A DNA stretch of 64,000 bases, from assembly GCF_026913205.2 (NCBI RefSeq), contig NZ_CP168151.1, positions 1,302,001 to 1,366,000 on the forward strand, written 5' to 3'. The DNA comes from Lentilactobacillus sp. SPB1-3 (GTDB lineage: Bacteria; Bacillota; Bacilli; Lactobacillales; Lactobacillaceae). Within the stretch, counting starts at the first letter, position 1, and each line of letters begins with the position of its first letter. Position numbers and translations under genes: made by a program. Below the pieces are notes generated by a model. It did not search any database. It was not told where the DNA came from and saw only the letters and a list, made by a program, of their open reading frames with translations. This document shows, one piece after another, positions 10,689 to 18,458 of this stretch.

Positions 10689-10966
10689 TAAGACCCCTCC
10701 TTACCGCCAAATGCTAAAGCAATTGCCATCGCTTGATTATAACGACTAGTTTTCAACCTCTCTTGAGTTGCGTACTGTAGAATACTTAGCTCGTTGCCAT
10801 TCATATGCCGTATCTCTTCACGAGTAATATTCACCGAACCATTGATATAAGCTGACCATTCCATTGCTAAACTGGGAATCTTATCGAATAACTTTTCAAT
10901 TTGTCGTTTATTGAAAAAAATATTACTATTCGAGGTAAAACGTAGCGATGATACCCATGTAATCAT
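10688..10966 (-). CDS. Second tail assembly chaperone frame (GT-like partner)
   Basis: 92 residues, helical, located between the chaperone and tape-measure genes, as the T part of G/GT pairs is. It overlaps the previous gene by 41 bases in the +1 (equivalently -2) frame. An AAAGG nine bases before its ATG would also allow independent initiation. A -2 or +1 shift would make a fusion as in some myophages, but I see no canonical slippery site before the TAG at 10926. Confidence 0.6.
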   Translation of the reverse strand: MITWVSSLRFTSNSNIFFNKRQIEKLFDKIPSLAMEWSAYINGSVNITREEIRHMNGNELSILQYATQERLKTSRYNQAMAIALAFGGKEGS

Positions 10967-11447
10967 CTAATTCAGCCTTTGTCATTCCAATTTCTGACAA
11001 GCTTTTAAAGGTAACTGTATGAAGTGGTGCTTTATCAACCAAGATTACTTTAATTAGTTTATCCATAATCAAGCTATAGACACTCATATTATTAATCGTT
11101 ACATACTGACTACCATCATTGTTTTGGTTAATTCTAACCGTGTTATCTGATAGTTCAGTACTGATTGCCAAATCTGGTTTAGTTACGGACGTCTTTAAAT
11201 TCTTACCATTTTTGAGTACATAGTCAAAGTTAAAGTTATCATCAACGGCAAGTGTTTCTTGTCGTTTGATTGATGGCATGTAGTCCAATACTTCGGGCTG
11301 AGTTTCCGCAGTCTTAGCTACTTCATTGCTTCCTTCTCCTTGATAGTCATCCAATGGTTTAACACCATCTTGATCACTTGCTGGAGTTGGTACTCCAGCG
11401 GTTGTCGCTTCTTCGTCTACTAATACATCATCAATGTTTTCAGCCAT
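10926..11447 (-). CDS. Tail assembly chaperone (XkdN-like)
   Basis: 173 residues. The N-terminal 60 residues are acidic and low-complexity. The rest resembles XkdN-type chaperones (IKRQETLAVDDNFNFDYVLKNGK, then SEIGMTKAELDDYMGI). These coat the tape measure during tube polymerisation. The position between tube and tape-measure genes supports the call. It may be expressed in two forms through the overlapping frame at 10688-10966. Confidence 0.75.
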   Translation of the reverse strand: MAENIDDVLVDEEATTAGVPTPASDQDGVKPLDDYQGEGSNEVAKTAETQPEVLDYMPSIKRQETLAVDDNFNFDYVLKNGKNLKTSVTKPDLAISTELSDNTVRINQNNDGSQYVTINNMSVYSLIMDKLIKVILVDKAPLHTVTFKSLSEIGMTKAELDDYMGIIATFYLE

Positions 11448-11460
11448 TAAAATTTACCCC

Positions 11461-11898
11461 TTACTTATTTTTATTTGGTTCCAATGCGATGTTGATACAT
11501 GAGAATGCAGCATCAACAGTTTGTGCTGTACCACCAACATTAATATCGGGATTCTTAGTTAGTAATGCTTTACCTGCATAGACATGCTCATATGGAGTTG
11601 AGATATCAATCTTGTGATAGCCGGTTGATACTCCATAACCCATAATGTCTTGCCAAGTATCTGATGCCCGGTTTAAATGCATGGTAATAGTCCCACGACC
11701 ATCATGGTTTCTTACCGCTGTACCAGATCCTTGAGCATCAATGTCCAAGGTAACGTTATCAGTAGTCCAAGAGATGCTAACCATATCATTACCATTAAAA
11801 TATTTAACTAATTTTTCGTCCAAATAAATCGCAACGTCAGCTGCGTCAAACAAAGGTTCGTCGTCTTCAAGTACTTGGTTTGCTAAATTATCTGCCAT
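11461..11898 (-). CDS. Tail tube protein (XkdM-like)
   Basis: 145 residues, usual for myophage tube proteins. The segment GNDMVSISWTTDNVTLDIDAQG followed by GRGTITMHLNRASDTWQDI is characteristic of tube subunits of the XkdM/DUF3277 kind. It directly follows the sheath gene with a 14-base gap and a good ribosome site. It forms the inner channel through which DNA passes. Confidence 0.88.
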   Translation of the reverse strand: MADNLANQVLEDDEPLFDAADVAIYLDEKLVKYFNGNDMVSISWTTDNVTLDIDAQGSGTAVRNHDGRGTITMHLNRASDTWQDIMGYGVSTGYHKIDISTPYEHVYAGKALLTKNPDINVGGTAQTVDAAFSCINIALEPNKNK

Positions 11899-11912
11899 TT
11901 CTTAATCCTCCT

Positions 11913-13103
11913 CTACATTACGATCGTATTTTCAATATAGGCGTCTTCGATCATGCCCATTGGTTGGTAAGATGTCTTGATGCCACGCATCTCACGTTTA
12001 GTTTCATAAGATTTAGGTAACAGACCAGGTTCTACATAATCAACACTATACTTAGGCTTACCGGTTTCTGAACCGTTCACATCTAACTCAGGAGCAATAA
12101 TGTCTAGATCAGCTGCATCGATAAATACTCCACGAATGACATTGATAATTGAATCGAAGCCAACTTCTGAATAAGGAATACCTTGCTTGGCATTTTGAAT
12201 AAACAGATTGGCAATTCTAGTTTGAATTTCATTTTGAATCCAATCCCAACCTAAGATAATATCAATATGCATCCCACTTGCTGCAGTTCGTGAACTAGTC
12301 ACACGTGGTGAATCAAGCACATAGGCATATGTGACAATGTTGTACTTATCAAGATCAGCTTGATCATCCGGCGTAAAGTCAAATCGATCCTGTGGCTTGG
12401 TGTAAGGCAATCCACCTAAGGCATATTTCCAAGCTGAATGTGGTTTACGTCCATAAACAGTTCCGACTAAAGCAGCATCGAATACATTGTTATAAGTGTC
12501 TTGCGTATCAGCGGTAGAATCATCGACTGATGGCAAGGTTAATAACAAGGTTTTCTTGTTGTCGGTATAGGTTTGCAATTTGGTTGCATCATTGGTATAT
12601 GCAACATAGACACCGGTATTTTGTAATTCAACAAAATTAGAAACCGCATGGGAAACTTCGTCATCGAACTCAGCAAGCATCCAGAATTGTGGACCGGCAT
12701 AGTAGTATTTTTTTAGTGCAGTAACCGCACCAATTGCATCAGCCGACAAGTTAGAGTTGTTTGTCACCACAGCATCTGCTTTAACAACTGCACCATCCTT
12801 AGTAGGTGTGGTGGTAATTCCAGTAGGAGCGACCACCTGTTGGGTATCACCAGGAGCATATGTTAGTACCAATAAACTTGATGCCTCGCCGTTAGCCGCA
12901 AAATATGCTCGTGCTTTTTTCCATAATGATGAATACATCTCATAATCGTCTGTAACTGAGTCTAAGTCGCTATACACTTTAATTCCTTGTTTGGTGCCTT
13001 TAACTAGCACACCCGCAAATGGAGCCTGTACCTCAGTAACAAACTGATTTGAAATATGAGCTGGAGAAATCCGGCTCAAGGTGCTAAATAATGTGTCTGC
13101 CAT
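11913..13103 (-). CDS. Contractile tail sheath protein
   Basis: 396 residues. The C-terminal part contains the sheath handshake region (LGWDWIQNEIQTRIANLF and IRGVFIDAADLDII), and the N-terminal part starts with the F.LSRISPAHISNQFV strand expected to join neighbours. This gene is what defines the prophage as myovirus-like. The size is typical of short PBSX/phiCD-type sheaths. Confidence 0.9.
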   Translation of the reverse strand: MADTLFSTLSRISPAHISNQFVTEVQAPFAGVLVKGTKQGIKVYSDLDSVTDDYEMYSSLWKKARAYFAANGEASSLLVLTYAPGDTQQVVAPTGITTTPTKDGAVVKADAVVTNNSNLSADAIGAVTALKKYYYAGPQFWMLAEFDDEVSHAVSNFVELQNTGVYVAYTNDATKLQTYTDNKKTLLLTLPSVDDSTADTQDTYNNVFDAALVGTVYGRKPHSAWKYALGGLPYTKPQDRFDFTPDDQADLDKYNIVTYAYVLDSPRVTSSRTAASGMHIDIILGWDWIQNEIQTRIANLFIQNAKQGIPYSEVGFDSIINVIRGVFIDAADLDIIAPELDVNGSETGKPKYSVDYVEPGLLPKSYETKREMRGIKTSYQPMGMIEDAYIENTIVM

Positions 13104-13114
13104 TATTTTTCCTC

Positions 13115-13603
13115 CTAATTGTTAAAATTAATGTTTGATATTTGATCAATTGGACTTTGGAAATGCCGAGAATAACGAATCGTGACATCAAATCCGTGAT
13201 GATGGACAGTGTCAAAAGGTAGATTTTCAATTGCTCGTCCTTGAATCGGACCAGCATCATCAATGACAATCTTGCCTTGACGTAATTCTTGGCGTACGTA
13301 TGGATCACTTAAATAAACATGTAATGCTCCGGCATACTTCATAGCATCAGATAACGTTTTACAAAAGATATCTAGAGAAATCGTTGATTCAAACTGGCCA
13401 TAATTAATAGTCGGGTCGGAATAAACGGGAATATCGTATGTGAGTGGATAGAAACTAACAAACGGTAATTTTTTTACCTTGGCAATCCGTTCATTTGGGA
13501 TAACTTCAAGACCAGTAATCTTGCCAACCTCTTGGATTAGGGTGCCTAAGACATCGTCATAATCGGTTGGTTGTTTATCAAATGGTTGGTTCAAGCGCAT
13601 CAT
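13115..13603 (-). CDS. Neck/tail terminator protein (gp12-like)
   Basis: 162 residues. A helical N-terminus (TDYDDVLGTLIQEVGKITGLEVIP) followed by strands with LPFVSFYPLTYDIPVYSD and a C-terminal FDVTIRYSRHFQSP fits the neck terminator family that sits just upstream of sheath genes in Gram-positive myophages. It should cap the tail tube and join it to the connector. Overlaps the upstream gene by 26 bases. Confidence 0.65.
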   Translation of the reverse strand: MMRLNQPFDKQPTDYDDVLGTLIQEVGKITGLEVIPNERIAKVKKLPFVSFYPLTYDIPVYSDPTINYGQFESTISLDIFCKTLSDAMKYAGALHVYLSDPYVRQELRQGKIVIDDAGPIQGRAIENLPFDTVHHHGFDVTIRYSRHFQSPIDQISNINFNN

Positions 13604-13988
13604 CCCCTTTCAACCTATATACGAATGCCCCGGCCATATGGTTATAGTCTGTGACGCTATCAATTTGTAAGATGTGGTTATCTACCTCAACCAAAATACC
13701 GGTTGTAAATTCATGCTGTGAGTACCAGATGTATCTTCTTGGGATAGTGTTCCCGCCTCCGCCAAGGCTTTGTACCAAAGCTAAAGTGGTTACTGCGTTA
13801 GATGATTCTGGAACTACTGGCTCTTCAAGTTTTATAACATCCAAATCATTTACCACATCATCATATTCAATTGGCACCAACTCATTTAATTTATTAAGTT
13901 TGCCGCCTTGAAGAACATTTAAATTTGGATGAACCGTAATTGGAATACTAAAACCATCTATCGCTTCGAAAAAGTCATCAATGATCAC
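13578..13988 (-). CDS. Head-tail joining protein, unassigned
   Basis: 136 residues. I do not recognise the family. It contains a central strand region (IPRRYIWYSQHEFTTGILVEVDNHILQID) and overlaps genes on both sides, so it belongs to the head-completion block between the gp10-like and neck-terminator genes. A minor structural or stopper role is likely from position alone. Confidence 0.55.
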   Translation of the reverse strand: MIIDDFFEAIDGFSIPITVHPNLNVLQGGKLNKLNELVPIEYDDVVNDLDVIKLEEPVVPESSNAVTTLALVQSLGGGGNTIPRRYIWYSQHEFTTGILVEVDNHILQIDSVTDYNHMAGAFVYRLKGDDALEPTI

Positions 13989-14436
13989 GTTTTGTCACCT
14001 TCTCATCAATTGACCGATATAATCCACCGGTGTCAACCAGCGGCTGATTACGTCCCTTGAGTTTGACGGTTGCTGCTGCATTAGGTGGACCAATGGTATC
14101 AATTTGCTTTCTAACATCATCGGCCATTTGCTTACCAACCATTTGATACGCTTGATTGCCGGTTAATTTTCCGTTTAAAACACTTTTCAGTGCAGTCCCT
14201 GCAACGAACTTCCAACTATGTTTACGATTACGAGCACTCGCTCCACGTAAAAAGGAACGGGCCGGTATCTTAGCAGTACCGAACTCGTTCCATCTCACAA
14301 TTTTCTGTAACTCTTCTGGCGTATGTTCGGGTACGTTCTTAAACGCGCCCACATTGGCCTGATTATTATTGAGCTGTTTTAATCGTCGCTGTTGCATTCG
14401 CAGCTTTTGGATAATTTCATCTGCTCCAGAACTCAT
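13978..14436 (-). CDS. HK97 gp10-like / tail completion protein
   Basis: 152 residues. It shows the two hallmarks of the gp10-like family: WNEFGTAKIPARSFLRGA in the middle and LVDTGGLYRSIDEKV near the end. These proteins fit the head-tail interface. It starts at an ATG one base after the stop of the preceding small gene and overlaps the next gene by 11 bases. Confidence 0.8.
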   Translation of the reverse strand: MSSGADEIIQKLRMQQRRLKQLNNNQANVGAFKNVPEHTPEELQKIVRWNEFGTAKIPARSFLRGASARNRKHSWKFVAGTALKSVLNGKLTGNQAYQMVGKQMADDVRKQIDTIGPPNAAATVKLKGRNQPLVDTGGLYRSIDEKVTKRDH

Positions 14437-14437
14437 A

Positions 14438-14668
14438 TTAGAGCACCAATGGAATCTTTAATACTCTTACACCGGTCAAATCATTAGTTTGTAACCCGTT
14501 GATAGTTTTAATGGCTCCAACTGTTGTTTTATCTTTGAATTTTAGCCAGAGGCTATACACAGTCTCGTTATCTTGTGGCCTATAGCTTGCAAAATCAACG
14601 GAACGACCATTTAAAATGGTTTGTCCAATAACCTTTAAAGCGTCTTGATTATTATTTTTCTTTACCAA
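14438..14668 (-). CDS. Small head-tail block protein, unassigned
   Basis: 76 residues with the run SVDFASYRPQDNETVYSLWLKFKDK. Short proteins of this kind lie between the connector and gp10-like genes in many Lactobacillus phages. It may be a stopper subunit, but I see no diagnostic motif. Spacing to both neighbours is 1-11 bases. Confidence 0.55.
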   Translation of the reverse strand: MVKKNNNQDALKVIGQTILNGRSVDFASYRPQDNETVYSLWLKFKDKTTVGAIKTINGLQTNDLTGVRVLKIPLVL

Positions 14669-14679
14669 ATTAATCCCTC

Positions 14680-15012
14680 CTAACTAAATCCGGTAACTTT
14701 GTTGGTATATCCATGTTCTGATAGGAAATCTAAGAAATCCTGCCAATAATTGTTTTTATTAGCATCATCGAATTTCGTATATTCACCGTCTTCAAGTTTC
14801 ACCGTTTTAAATTTGATAGAACTTTTTTTATAGTCCCGAAACAATAGGTTACATGCATACAGATAAGTTGCTCTACTAAGCAAATCATCACTTAATTGAT
14901 AACGTTTGATTATAGTTACAGCTTCATCAACCGCATCACTAACGTACGCTGCATCAAGCTTATTAAAATCAGGATTACGACCGATTCGCTCGATTATTTG
15001 TTGTTCGAACAA
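14680..15012 (-). CDS. Head-tail connector (gp6-like)
   Basis: 110 residues, mostly helical: ERIGRNPDFNKLDAAYVSDAVDEAV, then a tyrosine-rich helix LYACNLLFRDYKK. This is the usual profile of HK97 gp6/SPP1 gp15-like connectors that attach below the portal. Its position after the capsid genes supports the call. Confidence 0.7.
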   Translation of the reverse strand: MFEQQIIERIGRNPDFNKLDAAYVSDAVDEAVTIIKRYQLSDDLLSRATYLYACNLLFRDYKKSSIKFKTVKLEDGEYTKFDDANKNNYWQDFLDFLSEHGYTNKVTGFS

Positions 15013-15027
15013 GCTTATCCCTCCTAA

Positions 15028-15237
15028 CTATTTAGGGTCAGCAGCCGGCACAGTAAATCCTGGGACTGGAACCCGTTCAGACTCCGTTTGTTTACCAGTA
15101 TCATCTGTATTGGTGGCCTCATAATCTCCTGTAGCCACCACGGTTCCTGCAGCTAAGCCTGTAATCGCTACACCACTATTATCACCAGTGATAACTGGGG
15201 TTAATTGACCCTTTTTATAAAGATTAAATTTAATCAT
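15028..15237 (-). CDS. Small Ig-like or head-decoration protein
   Basis: 69 residues. The body is one beta-sandwich-like repeat (VITGDNSGVAITGLAAGTVVATGDYEATN) ending in a proline-rich tail. It resembles a single phage Ig-like/fibronectin-like decoration module. The family assignment is inference. It begins four bases after the stop of the frameshifted capsid extension. Confidence 0.5.
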   Translation of the reverse strand: MIKFNLYKKGQLTPVITGDNSGVAITGLAAGTVVATGDYEATNTDDTGKQTESERVPVPGFTVPAADPK

Positions 15238-15241
15238 TAGC

Positions 15242-15388
15242 CTAACTTTCCTCCTCTAAATACGACAGCAACTGAGCTTTAGTGTCAGTTGACTTGTAAG
15301 AAATATTTTGACCATCTAAGTACGTCTTAATTTGGTCATTTGTCCAACTTTCATCAGGCACGTCAGCCTTTTCAGCTGACGATACTAT
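15242..15388 (-). CDS. HeH/LEM-like domain, read as a -1 frameshift extension of the capsid protein
   Basis: This frame lies -1 to the capsid gene and continues from its last codons for 48 residues to a TAG at 15242. The end DESWTNDQIKTYLDGQNIS with KAQLLSYLEEES is a HeH/LEM (SAP-like) helix-extension-helix, often found as a separate small gene after phage capsid genes. Independent translation from GTG at 15361 (39 residues, AAAAGG nearby) is the alternative. The frameshift reading is favoured by the signal at 15361-15394 and by the flexible capsid tail. Confidence 0.65.
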   Translation of the reverse strand: MVSSAEKADVPDESWTNDQIKTYLDGQNISYKSTDTKAQLLSYLEEES

Positions 15389-15394
15389 TTTTTT
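15361..15394 (-). promoter_or_regulatory. Programmed -1 ribosomal frameshift signal at the end of the capsid gene
   Basis: On the minus strand the capsid gene ends gcA AAA AAA TAG, an in-frame A_AAA_AAA slippery heptamer (15394-15388) directly before the stop. A 6-nt spacer (15387-15382) leads to a perfect 7-bp hairpin CGUCAGC-UGAAAAG-GCUGACG (15381-15361). Heptamer, phase and spacing all match established -1 frameshift sites; use in this phage is inferred. Confidence 0.72.
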
Positions 15395-16575
15395 GCTGAG
15401 CCATCTGAAGTGGATGAAGTTGAAGCTTGTCCTGAAGGTTGGGTTGGTGCCGTTGGCTTAGCAATTGTCAAACGAAATACGCTTTGTGATCCTTCAAATG
15501 ATGGTAAGCAGTTCATCGATACTAAATCTTCGGTTTGAACCAAGTTTTGATTGTAATATTCATGATAGGCAACCCCAGTATCGAATAATTGAACCGTGTT
15601 TGAAGCAATCTTACCGTTACGCAGTCCAAGTTCTTCCGGCGTTGGTGCAAATGCCATATGACCGATAGTTGATGCTGATTGAACTAAACCAGTTGATGAT
15701 GAACCAGTTTTAGCGAATTGTGCAGGAATTGGAGCGTTCAAAAGAACTACCTTTCCGGGAGTTAAGAATGGTGTGAAATCATCAGTTCCTGTTGCTTCTT
15801 CATCAACAAATCCTTGATCATAAACAACGGGAATCACGTGAAGATTTGAAATGATGAAATCAACTGCTTGGTTTTCAGTCATCATCATTTTTGAAGTATC
15901 AAAGTTAGATGGCCATAGAGTTGTTTTGATACGTTCGTTATTTAAAATCAAACGGAATGTATCGTCATTCATCAAGATTTGGTTAGGAGTAATTCCCTTA
16001 TGCTTCATTGACGTAATTGCCTTACGCATATCTTCAATTGGATTTGAATTTTCAGTATCTGACCAATCAGTATCTACTTGAGAGTTCAAATCTGAATCAG
16101 ATGAATATGAAATGGTTTGTGTAACCCCGTTAGAATTTAAGGCAACCTGACCAGTCATAAGGGCTTGCATTGCCATCCATTCACGACGTGTACGCATACC
16201 CAACAACATCTTTGTCTTATCATCAAATAAACCTAAGATAAGTGATTTTACTAGTTGGTCATCCCCATTAAACAAGGCACGGTTAATTTCTTCTAAGTCA
16301 TTTTCGTTTAATACTGAACGTGAACGGAAGAAATTAGTTTGGAAATATTCCTTGCTGAAGTTTTCACGGTTCATAGGAGTTGGTTGAGCATCGTATGTTG
16401 AAGCCTCAGCCATTACTGGAGCACCTTGTTTTTGAGTTAGATATGAGAGCATATCAGTTGCAATCTTTGTCGCTGGAAAATAAGTTTCTCCCAAATATGG
16501 TGGTAGAGTTAGTAGCTTTCGTTCGTAATAAACCGCCATAGCTTGGAGATTCGTTAATTCATCAATGTTTGCCAT
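15385..16575 (-). CDS. Major capsid protein
   Basis: 396 residues, HK97-like. It follows the scaffold and a small head gene, and precedes connector genes. The core runs to about SVFRLTIAK. The last about 25 residues are a Pro/Ser/Thr linker (PTQPSGQASTSSTSDGSAKK) with no fold of its own, which makes sense if a fraction of copies is extended by frameshifting into the HeH-like domain. A strong GGAGGA site lies before the ATG. Confidence 0.88.
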   Translation of the reverse strand: MANIDELTNLQAMAVYYERKLLTLPPYLGETYFPATKIATDMLSYLTQKQGAPVMAEASTYDAQPTPMNRENFSKEYFQTNFFRSRSVLNENDLEEINRALFNGDDQLVKSLILGLFDDKTKMLLGMRTRREWMAMQALMTGQVALNSNGVTQTISYSSDSDLNSQVDTDWSDTENSNPIEDMRKAITSMKHKGITPNQILMNDDTFRLILNNERIKTTLWPSNFDTSKMMMTENQAVDFIISNLHVIPVVYDQGFVDEEATGTDDFTPFLTPGKVVLLNAPIPAQFAKTGSSSTGLVQSASTIGHMAFAPTPEELGLRNGKIASNTVQLFDTGVAYHEYYNQNLVQTEDLVSMNCLPSFEGSQSVFRLTIAKPTAPTQPSGQASTSSTSDGSAKK

Positions 16576-16588
16576 TAAAATATTCCTC

Positions 16589-16957
16589 CTAAACTAAAAT
16601 AATGTGAGTGAGTGCTTTTTGAATATCAGCAGTAAAGAGTGCTCGAACATCTTTATCCATATTCTTATAGACCACATCACCACGTTTGATTACAGTCGCC
16701 GCAGCTTGACCATTAGTAATATCGATATCATGCATAGCGACTACTTGAACAGCAGTTGCATCAGTTGTAGGTGTTAAAACAACGCCTTTATTTAACCGAA
16801 AATCTTTAGCAGCTCCTAATGGTGTCCCGGCTTTAATAATCTTTCGGCCTTCGTCATTTACGGTAGCGGCACTATTATCAACAGTTGCTGGTAAGGTTAA
16901 TGATTGGCTGAAATTCATTAGAATCTCTTTACCAGATGAATAAATTTTTCCTTGCAT
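16589..16957 (-). CDS. Small capsid-associated protein
   Basis: 122 residues, predicted as beta-rich: AGTPLGAAKDFRLNKGVVLTP and VIKRGDVVYKNMDKDV resemble the decoration-like proteins (DUF2190-like or lambda gpD-like) placed between scaffold and capsid genes. It starts behind GAGGAGGA. I infer a head-decoration or stabilising role from position and fold type. Confidence 0.55.
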   Translation of the reverse strand: MQGKIYSSGKEILMNFSQSLTLPATVDNSAATVNDEGRKIIKAGTPLGAAKDFRLNKGVVLTPTTDATAVQVVAMHDIDITNGQAAATVIKRGDVVYKNMDKDVRALFTADIQKALTHIILV

Positions 16958-16971
16958 TATGAATCCTCCTC

Positions 16972-17520
16972 TTATTTTTGTGGACCAAATTGTTCGTCCA
17001 AAATACTTCCTAAAAAGTCCTTGGAATCGCCAATTCTGTCGCTTCTAGTGGTATTGAAGCCAGTATCAGTACTAGCAGTTAGCGACTTCTTCAACGCTTC
17101 ATCATGAGCTTTCATATAGTCAGCAAATGACTTTACGTTAGCCTTAGTCGCATCGTCGTTGTCTCCCACAAAGAAGCTTTCAAGACCGTCAATTTCCAGA
17201 TCGGATTCCTTGGCAGTATTCTTAGCCAAGTTCAACGAATCGCGGTGCTTCTGTTCATTAAGTTGTTGTTTCAATTTATCTAATTCTGATGATTCCTGTG
17301 ATTCGTTTGGCTGTTCGGGTTTAGCATCATTAGTTTGATTAAATTTAGTAAATAACTGATCAATTTTTTCAGTTAAGCTATCAATCTTACCTAGCTTTTC
17401 ACGGAGTTCTTTTTGATCAACATTTTTAGGTTCGTTAGGTTGTTGAGAACCCTGCTCTTGATTTCCTTGTGTTGAATTTGATCCTTGATTTTCTTGTGTG
17501 TCATTTGTTTCGTTTTCCAT
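16972..17520 (-). CDS. Scaffold protein (DUF4355-like)
   Basis: 182 residues from the ATG at 17520, chosen because AAAGGAGA lies directly upstream; a longer in-frame start at 17562 would lie inside the MuF gene. Composition is Gln/Asn/Glu-rich with a central coiled coil (LREKLGKIDSLTEKIDQLF, then LDKLKQQLNEQKHRDS). The C-terminal FLGSILDEQFG helix fits the capsid-binding end of scaffolds. It should direct capsid assembly and leave the head. Confidence 0.82.
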   Translation of the reverse strand: MENETNDTQENQGSNSTQGNQEQGSQQPNEPKNVDQKELREKLGKIDSLTEKIDQLFTKFNQTNDAKPEQPNESQESSELDKLKQQLNEQKHRDSLNLAKNTAKESDLEIDGLESFFVGDNDDATKANVKSFADYMKAHDEALKKSLTASTDTGFNTTRSDRIGDSKDFLGSILDEQFGPQK

Positions 17521-17534
17521 GAGTAAATCTCCTT

Positions 17535-18458
17535 TTAGTAATAGATAACAAAGCACCGGCAACCAAAGTGTGGTTTGCCTGGTACATTGTCTGCGCTATA
17601 TGGATTAGCTCCTTGTAGTGATTGGCAAGCCTGACAAACATGCGAATCCTCAACGGTATACCAATCTGCCCGTTTTAACTTCCAGTGGGTAGCTAAAAAG
17701 GCACTGATAGCCGCAACTATCAATGCCTTTTCGTTTAGTAACAAAGTGTGTACATAATATTTAATTGTCGAATCGCTAATCGACTTGACTGAATCTTCAT
17801 TTAACTGACTTGTTTCATAAAATAGCTGATCATCTATCGAATTAACATCGATACCAGCCACTAACGCCTTATGAATGGCCTGGTTAATCTTAGCTGCTAA
17901 CGCATCAGCCTTTAGCCATATACGACTAGATAACGTTAAGTCTTGAGTTTCTCGGTTGATAAAGTTTTCAACAATATCATTAATCTGCCGGTCTAAGTCG
18001 CCATCGGGAATCCCGTTGATTTTAATAACATTCCCCTGAAATGTGACCTCTTTACCAGCCTCAGCTTGAATTGCTTGTTTAATGAACGTCTCGGCGTCGA
18101 TAGCCACTTTAGAGGTAATTATCTTGATGATTGAACTAAGCAGCGTCTCGCGGTCAAATCCAGCCATTTTTTGAGCTGTTTTAATTCGATACTGCGCTTC
18201 ACTATTGCCAGACAATAGCCGCTTATATTTTTTAATGAATTTCTTCCAAGTAGTTAAGTCATTAGTATTTGGAGCGGTTCGCATAGCGTTGATTGCTAAC
18301 ATTCCGTCTTCGTTGTAATTATCAACAAAATAACTCACGTATTGCCTAATATCAGCACTGGCACTAGTCAATAAGTTAGCCAGTGTATCAGCATCGCTAG
18401 AGTCATCAGCTTTGATTTCTCTTTCACGCTTCTTGGCTAATGATTTGCTAGGCTTCAC
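17535..18458 (-). CDS. MuF-like head morphogenesis protein
   Basis: 307 residues starting at a GTG that overlaps the portal stop (taGTG). The C-terminal region DWYTVEDSHVCQACQSLQGA and FGCRCFVIYY is the cysteine-rich signature of the Mu gpF/SPP1 gp7 family. These proteins bind the portal and are ejected or packaged in small number. No toxin or nuclease fusion is present after the MuF domain. Confidence 0.85.
   Translation of the reverse strand: MKPSKSLAKKREREIKADDSSDADTLANLLTSASADIRQYVSYFVDNYNEDGMLAINAMRTAPNTNDLTTWKKFIKKYKRLLSGNSEAQYRIKTAQKMAGFDRETLLSSIIKIITSKVAIDAETFIKQAIQAEAGKEVTFQGNVIKINGIPDGDLDRQINDIVENFINRETQDLTLSSRIWLKADALAAKINQAIHKALVAGIDVNSIDDQLFYETSQLNEDSVKSISDSTIKYYVHTLLLNEKALIVAAISAFLATHWKLKRADWYTVEDSHVCQACQSLQGANPYSADNVPGKPHFGCRCFVIYY

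Noticed and set aside
15361-15381. Intrinsic terminator after the capsid gene
   Set aside because: On the coding strand no T run follows the hairpin; its spacing from the A heptamer fits a frameshift stimulator instead.
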